Under the pieces are notes generated by a model. That model did not search any database and was not told the DNA's origin. It saw only the letters and a program-made list of their open reading frames with translations. A stretch of 11,377 nucleotides of DNA from positions 1-11,377 of the forward strand of contig JALNVY010000062.1 in assembly GCA_023231165.1 (NCBI GenBank), in the 5' to 3' direction. The stretch comes from Syntrophales bacterium. Its GTDB lineage: Bacteria; Desulfobacterota; Syntrophia; Syntrophales; UBA8958. The translations under genes were made by a program, and so were the position numbers. This document shows, in pieces, positions 5,987-11,377 of this stretch. Position 1 is the stretch's first letter. Every line of letters begins with the position of its first letter.

Positions 5987-7159
5987 TCAACCAATGGCAG
6001 GCAGGAGCATCTGGGGTTCTCCCAGCAGAAAATCTCCCCTTTCGATCCATTCCTTCAGAATCACTGCAATTTCCCTCGCCTTGTAGTAACTGGAAAGGGG
6101 AGCCGTGGCAATTTTCTTGCCATCAAGGATGATTTCACCGCTTCTCAGGGCCTTGTAACTAACTTCGCCCAGGCTCTTGAGCTCTCCCTTGGGATAATCC
6201 ATGCTGTAATCATAGATCTGCGTATAAATATCGGCGTCCTTGACGGCGGTATACCTTGCCATCTCTTCATTGAGGATAGGAATGGGAATCCCGATCCCGA
6301 CATACAGGGATACGCCGTAGCCAAGCATACTGGCGCCAACCAGCCACTTGGGGGACATTTCCTTAAGATTGCCAATCGTCGCAATGGTGCCCGCCCCTTC
6401 CCGGGGAACGCCGTTTTCACCCCGCAGGGCGTGGGGATTGTGCTGTGTCCCCTGCCAAGCCACATATCCCTGGGCTCCGCCCAGAAAGATCCGCGTCCCC
6501 AAACCGATAGTCTTGTAGTTGGGATCGTTGAAAAGGGGGCTCAATTGGCCCGCGGTCGCATAGTTGGCATTGGCCATACGGGGCCGGAGCATCCCCATGT
6601 AGGTATAAATCGTCTTGTCGGACATGTTTACAGCGCAACTGTAATTCTGATAGGCGTTCCGGGGATTGAAAAGGATGGCGTCCGGCATATCGAAAAGGGT
6701 CATGTTCTTCTCTTGCTTACGGGCGGGATAACAGTCCGTTCCGTACCCTTCCATTCGCAACCGGATTACATTGCCCGCCGCGAGATCTTCGATTACATGT
6801 CCCCCGCCGTAATGAAATTCACCCGGATAGACGCTGTTGAGAGGATCCCCTTCGGCGACCTCCGTCGCCCCGATATAACAATCGACGGCGGCGACGCCCC
6901 CATAGGCGAGGACGTCATTGAGCCAAACCCGGGAGGCCTTAATCTTGGGAGAGGTATGACCGAAATTCAGAAAAGCCCCCGAAGAACACATGGGGCTGAA
7001 TGTCCCTGTCGTTACGACATCTACCCGACGGGCCGCTTCCACGTCTCCATGGCGTTCCACCACATCGATCATTTCTTCGGCGGTCACCACTACTGCCTTA
7101 CCTTGACGTATCTTTTCGTTAATTTCCTGGTAGGTTTTGCTCACCTTGTATTTTTTCAT
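5987..7159 (-). CDS. Homocysteine biosynthesis protein, COG1900/DUF39
   Basis: The 390-residue product is a DUF39/COG1900 protein. In Methanosarcina this family, with a NIL/ferredoxin partner, is genetically required to turn aspartate semialdehyde plus sulfide equivalents into homocysteine, giving a route to methionine without O-acetyl- or O-succinyl-homoserine. Typical family stretches are TTGTFSPMCSSGAFLNFGH (50-68), YIGATEVAEGDP (95-106), GGGHVIEDLAAG (118-129), TDCYPARK (141-148) and GLGTRIFLGGAQGYVAWQGTQH (219-240). Cysteines at 58, 94, 143 and 175 are candidates for sulfur carriage. No CBS or ferredoxin domain is attached. The start is the ATG at 7159, with AAGAGG 8 nt upstream; the frame is open to an ATG at 7201, but that codon and the next residues come from the inverted repeat. 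It seems to be the last gene of the rpsO block, and no ferredoxin partner lies within the window. Confidence 0.88.
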   Translation of the reverse strand: MKKYKVSKTYQEINEKIRQGKAVVVTAEEMIDVVERHGDVEAARRVDVVTTGTFSPMCSSGAFLNFGHTSPKIKASRVWLNDVLAYGGVAAVDCYIGATEVAEGDPLNSVYPGEFHYGGGHVIEDLAAGNVIRLRMEGYGTDCYPARKQEKNMTLFDMPDAILFNPRNAYQNYSCAVNMSDKTIYTYMGMLRPRMANANYATAGQLSPLFNDPNYKTIGLGTRIFLGGAQGYVAWQGTQHNPHALRGENGVPREGAGTIATIGNLKEMSPKWLVGASMLGYGVSLYVGIGIPIPILNEEMARYTAVKDADIYTQIYDYSMDYPKGELKSLGEVSYKALRSGEIILDGKKIATAPLSSYYKAREIAVILKEWIERGDFLLGEPQMLLPAIG

Positions 7160-7167
7160 CAGTTTAA

Positions 7168-7173
7168 CCTCTT
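7168..7173 (-). promoter_or_regulatory. Shine-Dalgarno that fixes the DUF39 gene start
   Basis: AAGAGG on the minus strand lies 8 nt before the ATG at 7159, an ideal distance. It is only 3 nt from the edge of the long inverted repeat, whose hairpin in the mRNA could limit or shape ribosome access. The alternative upstream ATG at 7201 is inside that repeat and has no ribosome-binding sequence outside the hairpin. Confidence 0.7.
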
Positions 7174-7176
7174 GAA

Positions 7177-7235
7177 CGGGGTCAGGCTTGCTTATTGACA
7201 TTTGGCATAAATGTCAATAAGCAAGCCTGACCCCG
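7177..7235. repeat. Perfect 27-bp-arm inverted repeat, REP-like
   Basis: The arms 7177-7203 and 7209-7235 are exact reverse complements over 27 bases, around the 5-base centre GGCAT. The outer part of the left arm is CGGGGTCAGGCTTGCTTATT. The element fills most of the 92-bp gap between dut and the DUF39 gene, starting 16 bases past the dut stop. There is no T tract on either side, so it is not an ordinary intrinsic terminator. Length, perfection and intergenic position fit a REP-type palindrome or a small non-autonomous element mobilised by an IS200-like REP-associated transposase. The assignment to a family is inference, and no transposase gene is in the window. Each arm also contains TTGACA, but no good -10 follows. 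Confidence 0.9.
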
Positions 7236-7251
7236 GAGTTTCCCCCGTTTA

Positions 7252-7698
7252 TCATGTATGGCCGAAGCCACCTTGTCCTCTTGCGGTTCCATCCAGGGTT
7301 TCCTGCCGTCGCCATTGCCCCCGGCAAACATGGTGAATAACCATCTGGGCCATGCGATCGCCCCGCCTTACGACAAAAGATTTCTCGCCGTGATTGATCA
7401 TAAGCAGCTTTATCTCTCCCCGGTAGTCGGCGTCGATCGTGCCCGGAGAATTGACGAGGGTAACCCCATGCTTCAGGGCCAGACCGCTCCGGGGTCTGAT
7501 CTGGGCCTCATAGCCAACAGGAAGGGCAATGGCCATCCCGGTGGATATCACCTCCCGACAGCCCGGCAGGATCGTGATCTCCTGATCGACGGCGGCGCAG
7601 ATATCCATGCCGGCGGACTGCTCCGTCATATACCGGGGCAGCGGCAGGTCGTCGCATCCCGGCAATTGTAAAATTGCTATTTCGACCTCGTCAATCAT
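7252..7698 (-). CDS. dut: Deoxyuridine 5'-triphosphate nucleotidohydrolase (dUTPase)
   Basis: dUTPase hydrolyses dUTP to dUMP and pyrophosphate, keeping uracil out of DNA and supplying dUMP for thymidylate synthesis. The 148-residue protein has all five motifs of the trimeric family in order: SAGMDICA (28-35), RPRSGLA (68-74), NSPGTIDADYRGEI (83-96, with the catalytic Asp in the IDADYRG part), RGDRMAQMVI (112-121) and the C-terminal P-loop-like RGQGGFGHT (140-148), which closes over the active site. Length is normal. ATG at 7698 follows AAGG about 6 nt upstream, and the stop of the M16 protease gene lies only 7 nt before it, so the two are likely co-transcribed. Confidence 0.96.
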   Translation of the reverse strand: MIDEVEIAILQLPGCDDLPLPRYMTEQSAGMDICAAVDQEITILPGCREVISTGMAIALPVGYEAQIRPRSGLALKHGVTLVNSPGTIDADYRGEIKLLMINHGEKSFVVRRGDRMAQMVIHHVCRGQWRRQETLDGTARGQGGFGHT

Positions 7699-7705
7699 GA
7701 CAACC

Positions 7706-8965
7706 TTACCCGTTTAAGACGTGCAAGGTCAGATCTTTTTCAGACACGGGACCGATGGCGGCAATCGATATGGTACTGGGATTGAACATCTCCTGTGCCA
7801 GCTCCTGAATATGCTCATGGGTAACGGTGTCGATCTTCGTCACGACATCTTCCGGGGGAACATGCTGACCATAGCAGATCTCGTTTTTGGCCAGCCTGGT
7901 CATGCGGTTGTCCGTGCTCTCCATGGAAAGAAGAAAATTTCCCTTGATGAGTTCCTTCGCTCCATGAAGTTCTTTTGTCGTCAAGGGCTGCTTGGCGATG
8001 CGAATGAGTTCATCAAGAATCAGTCCCAGGACTTCCCGGACTTCTCCTTTACCCGTGCCCACATACACGGCCAGCATGCCCGTATCGATATAGGGGGTCA
8101 GATAAGAATGGATGGCGTAGGCAAGTCCCCTTTTCTCCCGAATCTCCTGAAAGAGGCGGGAACTCATGCTCCCTCCGAGGACGGCATTCATCAAGAAACT
8201 GGCGTGGCGTTTTTCGCTGACCGAAGAAGGGGCGAGGGTCCCAATCATCATATGGACCTGTTCGAGATCCTTTTCCAGAACGGTAATACTTGAGGAAACA
8301 GCAGGGGGCAGGGCGAAGGTTATTTTCTCCGCATGTTCCTCCATGTGCCCGAAGGCTTTTTCCACGAGTTCCACGAGCATCTCATGCTTCAGATGACCGG
8401 CCGCCGTAAGGACGACATTCCGGCCCCGGTAACGGCTGCGGAAAAACTGCAGCAGCGAGTCTCTGGTAAAACCCTCGACCCGCTCCCTGGTACCGAGCAC
8501 CTGCATAGCCAAGTGATGGTCCTTCCAAAAATTGGCCTCGAAAAAATCGTGAATATAGTCGTCGGGAGAGTCCTCCAGCATGCTGATCTCCTGGAGGACG
8601 ACGGACTTCTCCTTCGTGATTTCATCTTCATCAAATTTGGAATTATTGAAAATATCGGCCAGAAGATCGATCGCGAGAGCCAGATGGTAATCGGGGATTT
8701 TAATATAGAAAGCGGTCAGTTCCTTACTCGTGAAGGCGTTCATGACGCCGCCGACAGAATCGATCGTGGCGGCAATGTCGAAGGCCGTTCTCCTCTCCGT
8801 ACCCTTGAAGAGCATATGTTCGATAAAATGGGCGGCCCCGTTAGTCTGGTCGTCTTCGTAACGGGAGCCGCATTCTACCCAGATTCCGATGGAGATCGAG
8901 CGGACGTGCTCGATCTCTTCGGAGATAATGCGCATTCCATTGTCAAGAATCGTCTTATGATACAT
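7706..8965 (-). CDS. M16 family zinc metalloprotease (processing-peptidase type)
   Basis: This 419-residue protein is a single-unit M16B peptidase, related to mitochondrial processing peptidase beta and Bacillus YmxG/MlpA. The N-terminal half has the inverted zinc site HFIEH (His46, catalytic Glu49, His50) and the third ligand Glu126 in VVLQEI, exactly 76 residues after His50 as in the family, so it should be active. The C-terminal half carries SSRLFQEIREKRGLAYAIHSY, the conserved Arg/Tyr-containing segment that holds substrate. No signal peptide is visible, so it is probably cytoplasmic. Its start overlaps the end of pnp by 11 bp. This pnp-M16-dut order occurs in several bacterial phyla, but the physiological substrate is not settled. 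Confidence 0.93.
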   Translation of the reverse strand: MYHKTILDNGMRIISEEIEHVRSISIGIWVECGSRYEDDQTNGAAHFIEHMLFKGTERRTAFDIAATIDSVGGVMNAFTSKELTAFYIKIPDYHLALAIDLLADIFNNSKFDEDEITKEKSVVLQEISMLEDSPDDYIHDFFEANFWKDHHLAMQVLGTRERVEGFTRDSLLQFFRSRYRGRNVVLTAAGHLKHEMLVELVEKAFGHMEEHAEKITFALPPAVSSSITVLEKDLEQVHMMIGTLAPSSVSEKRHASFLMNAVLGGSMSSRLFQEIREKRGLAYAIHSYLTPYIDTGMLAVYVGTGKGEVREVLGLILDELIRIAKQPLTTKELHGAKELIKGNFLLSMESTDNRMTRLAKNEICYGQHVPPEDVVTKIDTVTHEHIQELAQEMFNPSTISIAAIGPVSEKDLTLHVLNG

Positions 8966-11075
8966 CCGCCCCCAGCGCTTCCTTCCTGCTCAGGCGGATC
9001 TTGCCCTGCTTGTCGATTTCGATGACCTTGACCATGATCACATCCCCTTCGTTGACGACATCCGTCACCTTGTTGACCCTATCCTTGGCCAACTGGGAAA
9101 TGTGGACCAGCCCTTCCGTACCCGGAATGATTTCAACAAAGGCCCCGAAGTCAACAACCTTTTTGACGGTTCCACTGTAGATCTTGCCGATTTCCGCTTC
9201 CTCGGTAAGCCACTTTACCATGGCCACCGCCCGGGCCGCCGCTTCGGCGTCGCTGGAGGCGATGGTGACCGTACCGTCGTCTTCAACATCGATGGTTACC
9301 CCTGTCTCGCTGACAATCTGGCGAATGTTCTTACCGCCGCTGCCGATGACATCCCGGACCTTTTCCGGTCTCACCTTCACCGTGGTAATACGGGGGGCAT
9401 ATAGGGAAATATCGTCACGGGATTCGGAAAGCGTCAGGAGCATCTTGTCGATAATGTGGATCCTTCCCTCCCGTGCCTGCATCAGCGCCCGCTTCAGGAT
9501 GTCTTCCGTCAGATTGTCGATTTTAATGTCCATCTGCATGGCCGTGACGCCTTCCTTTGTTCCACAGACCTTAAAGTCCATATCCCCGGCATGGTCTTCA
9601 TCACCCAGGATGTCGGAGAGGATGACCACCTCGTTGCCTTCACTGAGGAGACCCATGGCAATACCGCCAACGGGCGCTTTGATGGGCACCCCGCCGTCCA
9701 TAAGGGACAGGCAGCCGCCGCATACCGTCGCCATGGAAGACGAGCCATTGGAGGACAGGATCTCGGAAACGATACGAATCGTGTAGGGAAACACAGCCGC
9801 TGAGGGTAAAACTGGGGCCAGCGCCCTTCTCGCCAGATTTCCATGCCCGATCTCCCGCCTTCCGGGGCTTCCGATCCGCTTTGCTTCTCCCACCGAATAA
9901 GGGGGGAAATTATAATGGAGGATGAAAGACCGCCGCTCTTCCCCGCCGATAAAATCGATCCGCTGTTCATCCGAAGACGTCCCAAGGGTCATGGCGGCAA
10001 GGGCCTGTGTTTCGCCCCGGTTGAAGAGGGCGGAACCATGAACTCTGGGAAGCAGGCCGACCTCCGAAGAAATGGGCCTAATGTCGGTAAAAGAACGGCC
10101 GTCAATGCGTCGCTTGTCCCGCAGGATCTTCTCTCTGAGGATCTTCCTGTCCAGGCTTTCAAATATGCGCTCCACCACCGGCACCAGGATGGCGTCTTCT
10201 CCGGCGCAGACCTTCTTCGCCTGTTCCCGGAGCTGATCCAGTTTGTCGTATCTTTCCAGTTTGCGAACGGTCTGATAAGCATCCTGAATGCCGGCCGTTA
10301 CCGTATCGGCTACCTTCTTTACAAGTGCTTCATCCACGGCGACTTCCGCCAGGTTTCTTTTCGCCTTCCCGATGGCCAGACGCATCCGATCCTGTAATTC
10401 GATGATGGGACGCAGCGCTTCCAGACCGGCATTAATGGCGGCAATCAGGTCATCCTCGGCAACCTCGTTCGCCTCGCCTTCCAGCATGACCAGGTTGACA
10501 TCAAATTCCTTACCCTGCGAGCCGGGGGTTATTTTCCTTCCCGTGAGAAAGATGTTGAAGTCGCTTTCTTTCAATGCTTCTGCGGAAGGATTACAGACCA
10601 ACCGACCATCAATTCTCCCTACCCGAACACCGGCTATCGGTCCCTTGAAGGGAACATTCGACATCTCGAGCGCCGCCGACGCGCCAATCATGGCCGCCAC
10701 ACCCGAATCGTTCTCAGTATCCAGGGAAAGGACGTTGGCCACGATCTGGGTCTCGTAGTAATAACCCTTGGGAATGAGCGGGCGGATCGATCGATCGATC
10801 ATACGCGAGGTCAGGATTTCCCTTTCATTGGGCCGCCCTTCCCGTTTAAAGAAACCGCCGGGGATCTTCCCCACTGCATAGGTCAGTTCCTGATAATCAA
10901 CCGTCAAGGGAAGAAAATCCAGTCCCTCGCGCGCGGTTTTCAGGGATACGACCGTAACGAGCACCACGGTATCCCCATAGGTTACCAATGCGGCGCCATC
11001 GGCCTGTTCTGCCAGGTAATGGGCCTTTATCGACAGATTTCTTCCCGCAAATTCGCCTTCAAATATTTCTTTCAT
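8955..11075 (-). CDS. pnp: Polyribonucleotide nucleotidyltransferase (PNPase)
   Basis: PNPase degrades RNA 3'-to-5' with phosphate, releasing nucleoside diphosphates, and can add tails in reverse. The 706-residue protein has the full architecture: first RNase PH domain (about 10-230, with FFKREGRP at 76-83), helical linker (about 235-320), second catalytic RNase PH domain (about 325-550), KH domain (about 560-620, VIGSGGKNIRQI) and S1 domain (about 627-697). Active-site features are present: SSNGSSSMA (441-449) for phosphate and DILGDEDHAGDMDFKV (488-503) with the catalytic aspartates. ATG at 11075 is preceded by AGAGAGGA. It lies 25 nt after rpsO with no terminator between them, so the two are probably co-transcribed as in many bacteria. 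Nothing is missing or truncated. Confidence 0.98.
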   Translation of the reverse strand: MKEIFEGEFAGRNLSIKAHYLAEQADGAALVTYGDTVVLVTVVSLKTAREGLDFLPLTVDYQELTYAVGKIPGGFFKREGRPNEREILTSRMIDRSIRPLIPKGYYYETQIVANVLSLDTENDSGVAAMIGASAALEMSNVPFKGPIAGVRVGRIDGRLVCNPSAEALKESDFNIFLTGRKITPGSQGKEFDVNLVMLEGEANEVAEDDLIAAINAGLEALRPIIELQDRMRLAIGKAKRNLAEVAVDEALVKKVADTVTAGIQDAYQTVRKLERYDKLDQLREQAKKVCAGEDAILVPVVERIFESLDRKILREKILRDKRRIDGRSFTDIRPISSEVGLLPRVHGSALFNRGETQALAAMTLGTSSDEQRIDFIGGEERRSFILHYNFPPYSVGEAKRIGSPGRREIGHGNLARRALAPVLPSAAVFPYTIRIVSEILSSNGSSSMATVCGGCLSLMDGGVPIKAPVGGIAMGLLSEGNEVVILSDILGDEDHAGDMDFKVCGTKEGVTAMQMDIKIDNLTEDILKRALMQAREGRIHIIDKMLLTLSESRDDISLYAPRITTVKVRPEKVRDVIGSGGKNIRQIVSETGVTIDVEDDGTVTIASSDAEAAARAVAMVKWLTEEAEIGKIYSGTVKKVVDFGAFVEIIPGTEGLVHISQLAKDRVNKVTDVVNEGDVIMVKVIEIDKQGKIRLSRKEALGADVS

Positions 11076-11100
11076 CTAATTTGTTATCCTCTCTGTAATG

Positions 11101-11367
11101 CTACTTTCTTAAGCCAAGACGCTGGATCACGGCTCGGTAACGTTCGACATCTTTTTTCTTGACATAATCCAGAAGTCGCCTTCTCTGACCAACAAGTTTC
11201 AACAGACCCCGCCGCGAATGATGGTCCTTCTTATGGACCTTGAAGTGCTCGGTGAGATATTCAATCCTCGCACTGAGCAGGGCAATCTGGACCTCCGGGG
11301 ACCCGGTGTCTTTTTCGTGCAACTTGTATTGAGAAATAATTCCTTGTCTTTTTTCTGTATCTAACAC
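11101..11367 (-). CDS. rpsO: 30S ribosomal protein S15
   Basis: S15 binds the central domain of 16S rRNA early in 30S assembly. The 88-residue length is standard, and the core DTGSPEVQIALLSARI, HFKVHKKDHHSRRGLL and QRRRLLDYVKKKD is characteristic: the HKKDHHSRRGL block contacts rRNA. The start is a GTG at 11367 with AGGA 5 nt upstream, at the very edge of the window; there is no closer in-frame ATG that keeps the N-terminal helix. It is the first gene of the visible minus-strand block, and its promoter is outside the window. Confidence 0.98.
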   Translation of the reverse strand: MLDTEKRQGIISQYKLHEKDTGSPEVQIALLSARIEYLTEHFKVHKKDHHSRRGLLKLVGQRRRLLDYVKKKDVERYRAVIQRLGLRK

Positions 11368-11377
11368 TTTTATTCCT

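Noticed and set aside
6431..7198. Plus-strand open frame of 255 codons opposite the DUF39 gene
   Set aside because: It is a shadow of a well-conserved minus-strand gene and its translation resembles no known protein.
7177..7235. TTGACA hexamers in the inverted repeat as a promoter
   Set aside because: Each strand has TTGACA, but 17 bases on there is only TAAGCA, which matches the -10 consensus poorly; the hexamer is a by-product of the palindrome.
8333..9025. Plus-strand open frame of 230 codons opposite the M16 protease gene
   Set aside because: It is antisense to the conserved zinc-site coding region and runs across the pnp/M16 junction without any domain.
10784..10801. Tandem GATC/CGAT run inside pnp
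   Set aside because: It simply encodes the conserved MIDRSIRP segment of PNPase; the codons explain it.
11076..11100. Possible terminator or promoter between rpsO and pnp
   Set aside because: The 25-bp gap has no hairpin or paired promoter elements; it holds only the pnp ribosome-binding site.

Overview
The window reads as a piece of a Gram-negative, anaerobic deltaproteobacterial chromosome (Desulfobacterota; a Syntrophus/Smithella-like lineage is my best guess). The reasons are an outer-membrane type IV pilus secretin with its full pilMNOPQ set, a COG1900/DUF39 homocysteine-biosynthesis protein (a family typical of methanogens and anaerobic deltaproteobacteria), and the rpsO-pnp-M16 protease-dut gene order. 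The taxonomic call rests on gene content only.

Layout. The first 575 bases hold the C-terminal end of a plus-strand Ig/cadherin-like surface protein whose start lies outside the window. Bases 576-868 are a convergent, gene-free stretch with a perfect 20-bp palindrome and a short GC-rich hairpin just past pilQ. Everything else is on the minus strand and reads right to left. The first block is rpsO, pnp, an M16 (MPP-like) zinc protease, dut and the DUF39 gene. A probable sigma70 promoter in the next gap then starts a second block: an FtsB/DivIC-like division protein, pilM, pilN, pilO, pilP and pilQ.

The first block is translation and RNA turnover (S15, polynucleotide phosphorylase), peptide processing, dUTP clean-up and sulfur assimilation into homocysteine. 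The second block is the type IV pilus alignment complex: cytoplasmic actin-like PilM binds the INLLP tail of PilN, PilN and PilO pair in the inner membrane, PilP bridges the periplasm, and PilQ forms the outer-membrane pore. Junctions are tight: pilM/pilN and pilP/pilQ overlap by 4 bp, pilO/pilP by 17 bp and pnp/M16 by 11 bp, with 3 nt between pilN and pilO. These point to translational coupling.

The most interesting features are: (1) a perfect inverted repeat with 27-bp arms inserted between dut and the DUF39 gene, REP-like, which supplies a false upstream start codon and ends 3 nt from the real Shine-Dalgarno; (2) a short PilQ that keeps its AMIN, N0 and secretin core but appears to lack the N1 ring domain; (3) a PilM with a roughly 50-residue N-terminal extension that duplicates its own F-x-I-K-x-L-F motif; (4) a PilO with a Pro/Lys-rich insert of about 45 residues. 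I found no clearly novel multi-gene system; the genes themselves are mostly housekeeping and pilus assembly.
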